Source: JAJFUE01 sp041687335 (GTDB taxonomy: Bacteria > Sumerlaeota > Sumerlaeia > MVZB01). From it: DNA of 64,000 nucleotides. The stretch is from NCBI GenBank assembly GCA_041687335.1, contig JAWLCE010000009.1, positions 1 through 64,000 on the forward strand, written 5' to 3'. Position numbers and translations under genes: made by a program. Positions within the stretch are counted from its first letter, which is position 1; each line of letters starts with the position of its first letter. This document shows positions 44,194 to 57,954 of the stretch, piece after piece. A model generated the notes under the pieces. The model was given only the letters and a program-made list of their open reading frames with translations, ran no database searches and had not been told where the DNA came from.

Positions 44194-45663
44194 TCAGCGG
44201 CGGGCGAGGCTCTGTTCGCGAGCTCGCATGGTTGGCAGATCGCTGCGGCCGGTCAGCCATTGATCGACCCCGCGGGCGGCGTCGCGGCCCTCGGCGAGCG
44301 CCCAGACGACGAGGGACTGGCCGCGGCGCATGTCGCCGGCGGCGAAGACGCCTTCGACCGAGGTCTGGTAGCTATCGTCGGCCTGGACATTGCCGCGCTC
44401 GTCAAGGGCGACGCCGAGCTGCTCGATCAAGCCGCCGGTCTCGGGGCCGAGGAACCCCATCGCCAGCAGGACCAGGTCGGCCGGGAGGGTATAGGCGCTG
44501 CCGGGGATTTCGCGCATGACCTGACGGCCGGCCTCGTTGACCCACTCCAGGCGGGCCAGTTGCAGGCGGCGGAGGCGGCCATCCTCCCCCCCGAAGGCGC
44601 GGGTCAGCACGCTGAAGCAGCGTTCGCAGCCCTCCTTGTGGCTGGTGGAGGAGCGCAGGATCATCGGGTAGTAGGGCCACGGCTGATGGGAGGGACGCGC
44701 CTCGGGGGGTTGCGGGAGCAGCTCGAGCTGGGTGACGCTGCGCGCGCCCTGGCGCATGGAGGTGCCGACGCAGTCCGAGCCGGTGTCGCCGCCGCCGATG
44801 ACGACGACATCGAGGCCGGCGGCGGAGATAAGGTGGGCAGTCTCAAGTGTGTCGCCGGCGTTGAGGCGGTTCTGGCGGGTGAGGAAATCCATGGCGAAGT
44901 GGACGCCGGCGAGCTCGCGGCCGGGGATGGGCAGGTCGCGCGGGCGGGTGGCGCCGCCGGCCAGGACGATGGCGTTGTGCTCGCGGCGCAGCTCGTCGGC
45001 CGAGATATCGAAGCCGGCGTGGCAGCCGGTGACGAAGCGGACGCCCTCGGCCTCCATCTGGGCGATGCGGCGCTGGACCTGGATTTTCTCGAGCTTGAAG
45101 TCGGGGATGCCGTAGGTGAGCAGGCCGCCGATGCGGTCGGCGCGTTCGTAGACGGTGACCAGGTGGCCGGCGCGGTTGAGCTGCTGAGCGCAGGCCAGGC
45201 CGGCGGGGCCCGAGCCGATGATGGCGACGCTCTTGCCGCTGCGGCGGGCGGGCGGCTCGGGGAGGATCCAGCCCTCGGCCCAGCCGCGATCAACGATCGC
45301 GCGCTCGATCTGCTTGATCGTGACGGCGGGCTCGTTGATGCCGAGCACGCAGGCGGTCTCGCAGGGGGCGGGACAGACGCGGCCGGTCAGCTCGGGAAAG
45401 TTGTTGGTGGCGTGCAGGCGGGCGAGGGCCTCGCGCCACTGGTCGCGCCAGACCAGGTCGTTGAAGTCGGGGATGACATTGCCCAGCGGGCAGCCGGCAT
45501 GGCAGAAGGGAATGCCGCAATCCATGCAGCGGGCGCCTTGGCGACGCAGCTGGTCGGGGGCGGCGGGCAGGGTGATCTCGCGCCAGTCGTGCAGGCGCTC
45601 GGCGACGGGCCGGTCAGCCTCGTCCTCGCGTGAGTATTTCAGGAAACCCTTCGGATCAGCCAT
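44194..45663 (-). CDS. gltD: glutamate synthase small subunit
   Basis: A 489-aa subunit that takes electrons from NAD(P)H and passes them to GltB. The Cys-rich N-terminus (CMDCGIPFCHAGCPLGN and CPAPCETAC) binds two Fe-S clusters. AIIGSGPAGLACAQQLNRAG is the FAD-binding Rossmann loop, and VVIGGGDTGSDCVGTS is the nucleotide site. It follows gltB (123-base gap) and is probably co-transcribed with it. Confidence 0.95.
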   Translation of the reverse strand: MADPKGFLKYSREDEADRPVAERLHDWREITLPAAPDQLRRQGARCMDCGIPFCHAGCPLGNVIPDFNDLVWRDQWREALARLHATNNFPELTGRVCPAPCETACVLGINEPAVTIKQIERAIVDRGWAEGWILPEPPARRSGKSVAIIGSGPAGLACAQQLNRAGHLVTVYERADRIGGLLTYGIPDFKLEKIQVQRRIAQMEAEGVRFVTGCHAGFDISADELRREHNAIVLAGGATRPRDLPIPGRELAGVHFAMDFLTRQNRLNAGDTLETAHLISAAGLDVVVIGGGDTGSDCVGTSMRQGARSVTQLELLPQPPEARPSHQPWPYYPMILRSSTSHKEGCERCFSVLTRAFGGEDGRLRRLQLARLEWVNEAGRQVMREIPGSAYTLPADLVLLAMGFLGPETGGLIEQLGVALDERGNVQADDSYQTSVEGVFAAGDMRRGQSLVVWALAEGRDAARGVDQWLTGRSDLPTMRAREQSLARR

Positions 45664-45691
45664 GGGTCTTCACCTTAATATTCATTTCGTT

Positions 45692-45733
45692 TCAGCCACG
45701 AATGGATTCAGATCAGCCACGAATGGACACGAA
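45692..45733. repeat. tandem 21-base repeat between gltB and gltD
   Basis: TCAGCCACGAATGGATTCAGA (45692-45712; first 15 bases identical) is followed directly by TCAGCCACGAATGGACACGA (from 45713). This CACGAATGGACACGAAT type of repeat is dispersed in many bacterial genomes. It sits inside an otherwise tight operon. Confidence 0.6.
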
Positions 45734-45786
45734 TTTTCACAAATTTTGAATGCAAGATGGCTGCATTTCTCTGTGGCTGCGTTTCT

Positions 45787-50298
<4,512 letters not shown>

Positions 50299-50658
50299 GG
50301 GTGCCTCTTCTCCTTTTGTGCCTGCGAGTGCCCCCGGGGTGGGGCGTTGGGTGAACGACGCTCAGCGGATGGCGGTGGCGGCCGACGGACGCCCGCCAGT
50401 GGGCTGCTTTCGTCGATCGATGGGAGGGGAGGACAACAAGCTCACGGTTGCAAGGGTGCTCACTTCCTGAGTGTTGGGTCGCGGTCAAAGGTCCGGGCCT
50501 CGCCTCTTTTTAGACGAAGAGCCGAGGGATTGTCGATAGATAATTTCACGTTTTTCCAAAAGCCCTTATTTTGTGGGCATGTTGACCTCAAAAGGTGCGG
50601 ACCATGGCCGGTAAAAGCCATCCAAACCCGGAAATCTGCTTTCAAATTTTTGGGCCAG
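50299..50658. other. 360-base region upstream of gltB
   Basis: No gene. A strong hairpin (CCTCG-C-CTCTT / AAGAG-C-CGAGG, 50498-50527) lies between the end of the SAM-hydrolase gene and gltB, with no T-run on the minus strand. The region just above gltB probably holds its promoter, but no clear boxes were identified. Confidence 0.45.
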
Positions 50659-51480
50659 TCAGTTGGAGGTTGCGGAATTGTCGTCGGCTTGTACGATCCG
50701 CACGCGCACGGGGTCGCCCAGCTTGAGGCCGGTGGCGGCGGCGGCGGAGCCGAGACAGATCGCCAGTTCAAGCGTGCCGGCCGAACCCCAGCAGGCGAGC
50801 GGCTGGCCGGGGGGCACGTCGGCAAAGGTGGCGCTGACGCCGTCGAGCCGCCAGGGGCCCGCTTCGATCATCAGGGAATCGTCGCCCGTCAGTTCGCGCG
50901 GCAGGTTGGTGATCAGGTTGCCGAAGTGGTCGACCCAGACGATGCGGGCGACGATGAGAGCGCCGTCACGCCTGGGGGGCGGGACGACGAGGCGGACGGG
51001 ATCGGTTACGGGAGGGCCGGCCTCCTGCGGGGGCCGACCCAGAGCCAGCCGCGCGGCTGCCGGCGCGAAAAGGTCGCGGCCATGAAAGGTGCGGCTCAAG
51101 TGGGGGTTGCGCCAGTCAGGCTGCGTGATCTCGAAAAGCTCGAAATCCGTGCCGGCAGGCTCGAGCAGGGGAGTGGCCAGGCCGTTGTCGGGTCCGCTGT
51201 AGAGCCAGCGGCCGATCCGCCCGCAGATCGCCCGACGGGCGCTGCCCACGCCGGGATCGACGACGCAGCAGAGGACAGCGGGGCAGGGGAGCGAGCCGAG
51301 CGCGGCGGCGAGGGCGAATGCGCCGGCTTCGATCGAGCCGGCAGGCACGCCGTGGGTCAGGTCGAGGATCGGGGTCTGCGGCGCGCGGCGCAGAATTTCA
51401 CCCTTCATGGCGCCGACAAACCAGTCGCCCAGGCCGAAGTCGGTCAACAGCGCCACGGGCAGTGGCGAGGGGCGGGTCAT
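50659..51480 (-). CDS. SAM hydroxide adenosyltransferase (DUF62 / SAM hydrolase family)
   Basis: A 273-aa member of the fluorinase/chlorinase-related family that cleaves S-adenosylmethionine with water to adenosine and methionine. Landmarks are LLTDFGLGDWFVGAMKG, VVDPGVGS, SGPDNGLATPLL, TFHGRDLFAPAAARLA and VDHFGNLITN. The wording fits hydrolases rather than halogenases, though this is not proven. ATG 51480 overlaps the stop of the ABC-like gene (ATGA), so the two are co-translated. The physiological role of these enzymes is poorly understood. Confidence 0.9.
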   Translation of the reverse strand: MTRPSPLPVALLTDFGLGDWFVGAMKGEILRRAPQTPILDLTHGVPAGSIEAGAFALAAALGSLPCPAVLCCVVDPGVGSARRAICGRIGRWLYSGPDNGLATPLLEPAGTDFELFEITQPDWRNPHLSRTFHGRDLFAPAAARLALGRPPQEAGPPVTDPVRLVVPPPRRDGALIVARIVWVDHFGNLITNLPRELTGDDSLMIEAGPWRLDGVSATFADVPPGQPLACWGSAGTLELAICLGSAAAATGLKLGDPVRVRIVQADDNSATSN

Positions 51481-52364
51481 GCCTGGTCCCAAGCCGCCTG
51501 ATGCTCGCGCGCGCGCAGAACGGTCAGGCCGGTACGGCGGGCGATCGTGGCGATGACGGCCAGCGGGTCGGTGACGCCGCCGTTGAGGTTGATAATCAGA
51601 AAGTGAGCGTCGGCATCGGCTTCGATCACATCGGGGTGAGCCCGGATGGCCGCCAGGGAGGGCACGGCGGGCTCGGCCAGCTCCAGTTCGATCAGGCGGC
51701 CGCCGAGGCGCCGGGCGATCTCGGCGGCCGGTTCCAAGGCAATCAGCCGGCCATGCTCCATCAGGCCGATGCGGTCGCAGAGGCCGACCAGGTCGGTCAG
51801 GATGTTGCTGGCCACCAGCAGCGTGCGCCCGGGGCGCAGTTCGACCAGCAGCTTGCGCATGCGCAGCCGGGCGGCGAGGTCCAACCCTGCGGCCGGTTGG
51901 TCGAGCAGCAGGACGGCGGGGTCGTTGACCAGCGCCCCGGCCAGGGCCAGGAGCTGCTTGTGCTCGCGGTCGAGCTTGTCGGCTTCCTCATCCTCGTGGG
52001 CCTGGAGGTCGGTCAGCTCGAGCAGCCGGCGGCGGCGGTCGTTCCAAGCCGCGGGCTCGACACGGGCGCAGCGGGCCAGAAAATTGATCACCTCGCCCAC
52101 GCGCAGGTCCTCGAAGAGGCCGGTCGGGAAGGGCAGGTAGCCGACGCGGCGGCGTGCCTCGTCGGAGTGGAGGTCCAACTTGCAGATCTGGGCGTGACCG
52201 CCGGTGGGAGGCATCAGGCCGGCCAGCAGTTTGATGGCCGTGGAGTGCCCAGAATCCAGCGGGCCGAGCAGGCCGACCGCCTCGCCGGCGGCAACAGACA
52301 GGCTCAGCCCTTCGAGCAGGCCATAGCGCCTCAGGTCCCAGCGCAGCAAGTCGGTATGGATCAT
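51477..52364 (-). CDS. ABC ATPase-like protein with degenerate nucleotide-binding motifs
   Basis: A 295-aa protein of the multidrug/gliding-type ABC ATPase fold (GldA/CcmA-like). All catalytic motifs are altered. Walker A is GPLDSGHST, with Lys replaced by His40. The signature LSGGQ is replaced by LDREH-K-Q. Walker B is LLLDQPAAGLD, with the catalytic Glu now Gln. The H-loop His is replaced by Asn (VASNILTDL). The frame is intact and the gene overlaps the SAM hydrolase, so it is maintained. It probably no longer hydrolyses ATP and may act as a regulator, or it may pair with an active ATPase. ATG 52364 was chosen because 52445 gives unconserved sequence. Confidence 0.7.
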   Translation of the reverse strand: MIHTDLLRWDLRRYGLLEGLSLSVAAGEAVGLLGPLDSGHSTAIKLLAGLMPPTGGHAQICKLDLHSDEARRRVGYLPFPTGLFEDLRVGEVINFLARCARVEPAAWNDRRRRLLELTDLQAHEDEEADKLDREHKQLLALAGALVNDPAVLLLDQPAAGLDLAARLRMRKLLVELRPGRTLLVASNILTDLVGLCDRIGLMEHGRLIALEPAAEIARRLGGRLIELELAEPAVPSLAAIRAHPDVIEADADAHFLIINLNGGVTDPLAVIATIARRTGLTVLRAREHQAAWDQA

Positions 52365-52567
52365 GCCGGTCACTCTCAGGAAGCGCGGCTCGCGTGGTTG
52401 TGCGGCACCGCGGTGATGGGAAATAGCGATTGAATGATAAGACAACCCTTGAAATAATAACAGTCATAAAAAAGGGGTTCACCTGTGCTGCCGCGGCAGG
52501 TATCATGGGTGCGATCTCCGCGTCACCCGAAGACGCGTTTACCAGCCACCTCGCGATCGGATAATCG

Positions 52568-53656
52568 ATGTCCAAGCGCCGCCTTCACATGTGGTCCGGG
52601 ATTTTCGGTGCTTCGTTGTTCGTCATTGCCTGTAGCATGATCTTCTTCTTCCTGCTCGGCGACGAGCATGATGTGGCCGATATTGCGTTGAGCATGAAGG
52701 CGCTGCCTGCGGGTCGGTTGCTGGCGGCAATCGGCCTGGCCATTGCCGCCTATGGGGCGCTGATTTTTTACGACATCATGGCCTGCAAATACGCGGGGGT
52801 GAAGGTTCATTGGGCGCGGGCGGCGGCGGTCTCCTGCATCGGCTATGCCTTCAACAATAACCTTGGGGCGAGCAACGTCGGCGGCGGCTCGGTGCGGCTG
52901 CGGTTTTATGCGCGCTGGGGCGCGGGTTCGTTGCAGATCGCGCAGATCATCATTTTTTGCGGCTTCAGCCTTTGGCTGGGGCTGGGGGCGCTGGTGGGTC
53001 TATTGCTGACGATCTGGCCGGCCGATGCCGCCACCGTGCTGCCGATGCCGACGGTGCTGGTGCGGCCGCTGGGCTGGCTGCTGCTGGCGCTGGTTGGTTT
53101 TTATGCCCTGTTGTGCCTCGTGCGCCGCCGGCCCTTCGTGATCCGCGGCCGAGAGGTGGCCCTGCCCTCGCCCTGGCTGATGGTAGGGCAGTTCATCATC
53201 GGCATCGTGGACTGGATTGTCTGCGCGCTGGTTTTGTTCCTGCTCTTGCCGGCCCATGCGGATATCGATTTCACGCGATTCCTGGCGCTCTTCCTGCTGG
53301 GCCACGGCGGCGGTGGGTTGAGCCTGATCCCGGGCGGGTGGGGCGTCTTTGAGTTGATCATGCTGCAGGGGCTGCGCGGGGTGGCTCCGACGGGCCAGCT
53401 CCTGAGCGCCCTGCTTGTCTATCGGGCGATATATTACCTATTCCCGCTGGCGATTGCTGGGTTGGCGATGGCGGGCCACGAGTTGTGGATTCACCGCCGT
53501 CACTTGCGCCGCTGGCGGGTTGTGCTGTGGAACTGGCTGCTCGAGACGACGGGCTACCGGGTGGCCCGCGCGGCCACGCCTCGCATCCGGCGGCTCGACA
53601 CGGTGCCGATCCCCACCGAGACGCTGCGTGGCCCGAACCCGCCCGAGTGCGGCTGA
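52568..53656 (+). CDS. YbhN/MprF-like (UPF0104, LPG_synthase_TM) membrane protein
   Basis: A 362-aa integral membrane protein with about eight segments. YAFNNNLGASNVGGGSVRLRFY and PGGWGVFELIMLQGL match the family of AglD/YbhN/MprF flippase-type domains, which bind or translocate lipids. Here the C-terminal enzyme domain of MprF is absent, so it is the membrane module alone. It starts a plus-strand pair with the mannose-1-phosphate guanylyltransferase 62 bases downstream. A role in lipid-linked sugar or glycolipid export is possible. Confidence 0.78.
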   Translation: MSKRRLHMWSGIFGASLFVIACSMIFFFLLGDEHDVADIALSMKALPAGRLLAAIGLAIAAYGALIFYDIMACKYAGVKVHWARAAAVSCIGYAFNNNLGASNVGGGSVRLRFYARWGAGSLQIAQIIIFCGFSLWLGLGALVGLLLTIWPADAATVLPMPTVLVRPLGWLLLALVGFYALLCLVRRRPFVIRGREVALPSPWLMVGQFIIGIVDWIVCALVLFLLLPAHADIDFTRFLALFLLGHGGGGLSLIPGGWGVFELIMLQGLRGVAPTGQLLSALLVYRAIYYLFPLAIAGLAMAGHELWIHRRHLRRWRVVLWNWLLETTGYRVARAATPRIRRLDTVPIPTETLRGPNPPECG

Positions 53657-53717
53657 GGCCTCGCGCGCTGCCTAGCATTCGACTTCGTTCAGCCAGCCTC
53701 AAAACGGGAGATCGAAA

Positions 53718-54833
53718 ATGCCGGAGACGATTCGGATTGCGGTCATCATGGCCGGAGGCACGGGAGAACGCTTTTGGCCACTGTCGCGGACGGCGCGGCC
53801 CAAGCAGCTGTTGTGCCTGACTCGGCCCGACCTGTCGCTGCTGGAGGAGGCGATCGAGCGGATTTCGCCGCTGATCCCGCCCGAGCGGATTTTGATTGCA
53901 ACCTCGGCGACGGTGGCCGCGCCGATCCGGGCGGCGCTGGCTTCCAGCGTGCTGGGCGTGCCGGCTGAGAATATCATTGTCGAGCCGGCCAAGCGCAATA
54001 CGGCCGGGGCGCTGGCTTTCGCCGCTGCCCATGCTGCCGCGCGCTGGCCGGACCGATCGGTGTCGATGGCGGTGCTGACGGCCGACCACTGCATCGGCCT
54101 GCCCGACCGGTTCCGCGCGACCGTGGCCGGGGCGCTGGATGCCGCCGAGCGCGAGCGGGCGCTGGTCACGATCGGCGTCGTTCCCGACCGCCCCGAGACC
54201 GGCTACGGATATATTGAAATTGCCGCGGGTGCGGCGGCGGCGGCGGGAGACATCCAGGTGCTGCCAGTGGCGAGCTTCCGCGAGAAACCGGACTGCGCCA
54301 CCGCCGAGCAGTTCGTGGCCAGTGGCCGGTTCCTCTGGAACAGCGGCATGTTCTTTTGGACGATCGAGGCTTTCCTGGGAGAATTGGAACGGGCCGCCCC
54401 GGCGCACGCGACGGCCTCGCGCGAGATGGCCGAGGCTATTGCCGCCGGCGATGAGGCCGCAACGGCAAAAATTTTTGAGGGGCTCGAGGACGTCTCAATC
54501 GATTATGCGCTGATGGAGCGGGCCGGCCGGGTGCTGGTGGCGCGCGCCGAGTTCCCTTGGGACGATGTCGGCGCCTGGGATGCCCTGGCGCGCAGTTTCC
54601 CGGCCGATGCGATGGGCAACGTGGCCCTGGGGGAGCCGATCCTGATCGACACGCGCGACACGATCGTCTACAACGAGCCGGGCGCCGGCGAGATGGCGGT
54701 GGCGGTGCTCGGGGTGGAGGGGCTGGTGGTGGTGGTCTCGAAGGACGGCGTGCTGGTGGCCCCGCGCGAGCGCGCGCAGGAGGTCAAGAAGATCGTTGGC
54801 GAGCTCAAGCGCCGCGGCGGCGGCCAGATCTAA
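53718..54833 (+). CDS. manC: mannose-1-phosphate guanylyltransferase
   Basis: A 371-aa enzyme that makes GDP-mannose from mannose-1-phosphate and GTP. IMAGGTGERFWPLSRTARPKQLLCL is the nucleotide-binding start, with the lysine of the PKQ word. SVSMAVLTADHCIG holds the metal-binding Asp, and ETGYGYIEI, FREKPD and WNSGMFFW follow as expected. The C-terminal isomerase domain of the bifunctional ManC/AlgA proteins is missing, so it is the monofunctional type. ATG 53718 follows GGGAG. Confidence 0.9.
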   Translation: MPETIRIAVIMAGGTGERFWPLSRTARPKQLLCLTRPDLSLLEEAIERISPLIPPERILIATSATVAAPIRAALASSVLGVPAENIIVEPAKRNTAGALAFAAAHAAARWPDRSVSMAVLTADHCIGLPDRFRATVAGALDAAERERALVTIGVVPDRPETGYGYIEIAAGAAAAAGDIQVLPVASFREKPDCATAEQFVASGRFLWNSGMFFWTIEAFLGELERAAPAHATASREMAEAIAAGDEAATAKIFEGLEDVSIDYALMERAGRVLVARAEFPWDDVGAWDALARSFPADAMGNVALGEPILIDTRDTIVYNEPGAGEMAVAVLGVEGLVVVVSKDGVLVAPRERAQEVKKIVGELKRRGGGQI

Positions 54834-54844
54834 CAGTCGGTTAC

Positions 54845-54884
54845 AAAAATTCGACCCGGAGCGCCTGATGGAGCGTTCCGGGTC
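54845..54884 (-). terminator. terminator of the LamG gene
   Basis: GACCCGGA (54853-54860) pairs with TTCCGGGTC (54876-54884). On the minus strand the T-run GAATTTTTG follows. It lies between the convergent manC and LamG genes. Confidence 0.7.
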
Positions 54885-54921
54885 AATGTACGCATAAGGA
54901 AGGAGCAGGGATGGCTCCCCG

Positions 54922-55818
54922 TTACTGATAAGTCTGCCAGCGCCTGCTGGAGCTGACGCCGGCCGGGGCGACCATCATATCGTTGGGTTCACGCGCAATC
55001 TTGCTGATCCGGACTTCATCGATGACGCCGAGGAATGCGTTGACGCCGCCGGGGTGAATGGTCGAGGCCCGACTCGAGTTGCCGATCGTGAAGTCGACGG
55101 TGGTCGTCGGCGGAATGCTTTCCACCATGGTGGTGGAACCCAGCAGAACGGCCTGACCCTCGAACGCGTCAAGGCGAGTCCAGTAGACCTTCAGGTTGTC
55201 CGGCGTGTTGGGAACTCCCGTATACGTGACGGCAGCATGGAACCACTTGCCTTCTTCATAGGCGTGGGTGCCGGTGGTGGGGAGCGTGAAGGTATTGGTC
55301 ACGACGGCGGGTGAGACCTGTGTGAAGACCAGCGCGGAGCTGATCATGCGGAACTGGAAAGCCCGCGCCGCCGGCAGTGAGCCTTCGTTCTCACCAGTAA
55401 AAACCTGCCCATTTTGTGAGGCCAGTGGGCAGTCGGAGCGGACGTAGGCCTCAAACGTGAAGGCGCCGTCGTTGCCGGTGAAGCTGCTGAAGGGAACATC
55501 TTCCCAGCTGGCCGGGTGCATGGCGGCTGAGGTGGTGTTCTCCGAGGAGCCAACGCGCCGCAGCGTCGCCAGAGCCTGGCCGTAGGTCGCGTTAAGGGAG
55601 TCGGTGGTCACGATGGCGGCGCCATACAGGACAAGGTCCATGGGATTGGTCCGGACCGCATCGTTGGCGTCACTGTTGAAATGGTAAAGGTGCAGGGTGT
55701 GCTGGTCGACCGTGTAGGGGGCCGGGGTGACCGCGGCAGCCTGGGCCGGGATGGATAAGCCCGTGGCGATGAAGCCGAGAGCCGCGAACGAGGCTAAGAA
55801 TCTTAGGGACTGGATCAT
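54922..55818 (-). CDS. secreted LamG-domain (concanavalin-like) protein
   Basis: A 298-aa protein with a signal peptide (about 1-27, ending AQA). The rest is a concanavalin A-like LamG/pentraxin jelly roll: HTLHLYHFNSDANDAV at the start, FTFEAYVRSDCPL, then GKWFHAAVTYTG and FLGVIDEVRISKIAREP, a very typical final strand. Such proteins bind sugars, or sit at the cell surface as parts of larger carbohydrate systems. The C-terminal 25 residues are unassigned. ATG 55818 follows GGAGG. Confidence 0.75.
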   Translation of the reverse strand: MIQSLRFLASFAALGFIATGLSIPAQAAAVTPAPYTVDQHTLHLYHFNSDANDAVRTNPMDLVLYGAAIVTTDSLNATYGQALATLRRVGSSENTTSAAMHPASWEDVPFSSFTGNDGAFTFEAYVRSDCPLASQNGQVFTGENEGSLPAARAFQFRMISSALVFTQVSPAVVTNTFTLPTTGTHAYEEGKWFHAAVTYTGVPNTPDNLKVYWTRLDAFEGQAVLLGSTTMVESIPPTTTVDFTIGNSSRASTIHPGGVNAFLGVIDEVRISKIAREPNDMMVAPAGVSSSRRWQTYQ

Positions 55819-56001
55819 GTTGCTAGAGTCCTCCATTCAAGGATTTGCATGCAACCTAGGAGCTTATCATCCGGTGGTCAAGCGAAATAACAAGAACCGG
55901 GCCAACCTTTTTTGGGGCCTTTCATTTACGATCATATAATGACGAAATCAAGACTCTGGTGCGTCCAAAATGACGGTTTGGGTGACGGCGGGGGGCTGAG
56001 G

Positions 56002-57954
56002 TTAACCTGCGCTGGGCGAGGCCTCATCGGTTGCCCAGGGGTGGCTGAGGATCCGCTCGGCAAGCTCGCGGGTGATGCCGGGGAGCTCGGCGAGTTGGTC
56101 GGGCGTGGCTTCGCGCAGGGCGTGCAGCGAACCGAAGTGGCGCAGGAGGGCGCCGGCGCGACCCCGTCCGATGCCGGGCACCTCCTCGAGCCGGGAGCGC
56201 AGGTCGCGGCGCGAGCGCACGAGGCGGTGATATTCGATGCCGAAGCGGTGGGCTTCGTCGCGCAGGTGGACGAGCATTCGCCAGGCGGGCGAGCCCTCGC
56301 GCAGGGTCACCGGGTTCTTGCGGCCGGGCAGGAAGAAACGCTCCTCGCTGCGCCAGGTCTGGTCGCCGCGATGCTTGACGCGGCTCTTGGCCATGCCGAC
56401 CGCCGGCACGCCATTGATGCCCAGCTCGCGCATGACGTCGAGCGCGACGGCGAGCTGGCCCTTGCCGCCGTCGATGACGATCAGGCCGGGAGGTTCATCG
56501 GCGCCCTCGACCACGCGGCGCAGCCGGCGCGTCAGCACCTCGCGCATGGCGCCAAAGTCGTCCTGGCCGGCCAGTGAGCGGATACGGAAGCGCCGGTAAC
56601 GCGATTTATCAGGCTCGCCATTCTCGAAGGTGACCATGGAAGCCACCGTGGCATGGCCCTGAATCGTTGAGATGTCGAAGCACTCGATCGGGTCGGGCGG
56701 AGCCGGCAGGTGGAACTTGTCCATCAGCTCCTGCTGGAGCTCATCGGCGGCGGTCTCGCCGGAGAGCTGCTGTTCGAGCAGCTGGCGGGCGTTGGCCTGG
56801 GCGGTCTCGAGCTGGCGGCGGCGCTCGCCGCGTTGTGGCTCGCTCAGGTTTACCCTGCTGCCGCGGCGCTCGCACAGCCACTCCTCGAGCAGCGCCTGGC
56901 CGGTCGGCATCGGACACACCAGCAGCTCGGCGGGCGGTGCCTCCTCGTCATAGTAGCGCGAAAGAAACTCCTCCATCAGCTCCTCGGGCGCGCGGTCGTG
57001 GTGGCGCACAAGAAAGGGGCGGCTGCCGGTCAACAGCCCGTTGCGGCAGATAAAGACCACGAAAGCGCCGTAGGGGCCGGAGCGCTCCAGCGCGACCACG
57101 TCCCAGTCGGAGCCGGCGTGGCGGTGGACCCCCTGGTGCTCGGTGGTCTCCTCGATGGCGCGGATGCGGTCGCGCACGGCGGCGGCCTGTTCGTAGTTGA
57201 GCGCGTTGGCGTGGGCGGCCATCTGGCGCTCGAGCAGGCGCACGACCTCGCGTGTGCGCCCCTTGAGGAACAGCACGGTGCCCTCGACCATGCGCTGGTA
57301 TTCCTCCTGGTCCACCGGCTTGACGCAGGGGGCGCAGCAGCGGCCGATCTGGTGGAGCAGGCAGGGGCGGGCGCGGTTGGCGAGGACGTGATCGGGGCAT
57401 GAGCGCAGCGGGAAAATGCGCTGGAGCCAGCGCAGCGTCTGGCGCACCGAGGCCGCCGAGGCATAGGGACCGAGAAAGACCTGGCCCGGGCGCGGGCGGG
57501 CCTCGCCGCGGCGGCGCACCACCTGCGCGCGCGGCCAGGGGGCGGTGGTGTCGATCTTGACGCTGACGTAGGTCTTGTCGTCGCGCAGGCGGATGTTGTA
57601 GCGCGGCTGGTGTTTCTTGATCAGCGTGTTCTCGAGCAGGAAGGCTTCCTTCTCGTTGGCTGTCAGGATCGTCTCGACGCGGACGACGTGGCGCATCAGG
57701 AAGCGCACGTTGAAGCGCGCGTCGCCGGCCTTGGTGAAATATGAACGCACGCGCGAGCGCAGGTTGGAGGCCTTGCCGATGTAGATCGCCGCGTCGCGCG
57801 TGTCGCGCATGATGTAGACGCCCGGCAGGTCGGGCAGCATGCCGAGCTGCTCGGGGGTCAGGCCGAGCACGGGCTGGTGGGCGGCTCCGGGCTGGGCCAC
57901 GGGCTCGTCAGGCGCGGGGTCAGTGGGCGGCTGGTTGCTCAATCGGGTCTTCAA
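56002..57954 (-). CDS. uvrC: excinuclease ABC subunit C
   Basis: A 650-aa nucleotide excision repair nuclease. It has an N-terminal GIY-YIG domain (GVYIMRDTRDAAIYIGKASNLRSRVRSYF), a Cys-rich stretch CLLHQIGRCCAPC, a UVR motif in the middle (NYEQAAAVRDRIRA), the RNase H-like core (IECFDISTIQGH, VIDGGKGQL) and C-terminal helix-hairpin-helix repeats (VPGIGRGRAGALL, LPGITRELAERIL). The start overlaps the preceding RDD gene by 35 bases. Confidence 0.95.
   Translation of the reverse strand: MKTRLSNQPPTDPAPDEPVAQPGAAHQPVLGLTPEQLGMLPDLPGVYIMRDTRDAAIYIGKASNLRSRVRSYFTKAGDARFNVRFLMRHVVRVETILTANEKEAFLLENTLIKKHQPRYNIRLRDDKTYVSVKIDTTAPWPRAQVVRRRGEARPRPGQVFLGPYASAASVRQTLRWLQRIFPLRSCPDHVLANRARPCLLHQIGRCCAPCVKPVDQEEYQRMVEGTVLFLKGRTREVVRLLERQMAAHANALNYEQAAAVRDRIRAIEETTEHQGVHRHAGSDWDVVALERSGPYGAFVVFICRNGLLTGSRPFLVRHHDRAPEELMEEFLSRYYDEEAPPAELLVCPMPTGQALLEEWLCERRGSRVNLSEPQRGERRRQLETAQANARQLLEQQLSGETAADELQQELMDKFHLPAPPDPIECFDISTIQGHATVASMVTFENGEPDKSRYRRFRIRSLAGQDDFGAMREVLTRRLRRVVEGADEPPGLIVIDGGKGQLAVALDVMRELGINGVPAVGMAKSRVKHRGDQTWRSEERFFLPGRKNPVTLREGSPAWRMLVHLRDEAHRFGIEYHRLVRSRRDLRSRLEEVPGIGRGRAGALLRHFGSLHALREATPDQLAELPGITRELAERILSHPWATDEASPSAG

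Noticed and set aside
50330..50420. CGTTCACCC on the minus strand upstream of gltB, similar to the start of the glnA (glutamine) RNA motif
   Set aside because: The required GGAAGTAGG-type core and the closing GAACG part are absent. The word forms only a small local hairpin.
52365..52445. Alternative N-terminus of the ABC-like protein (MSYHSIAISHHRG)
   Set aside because: It adds 27 unconserved residues ahead of the normal beginning of the ABC fold.
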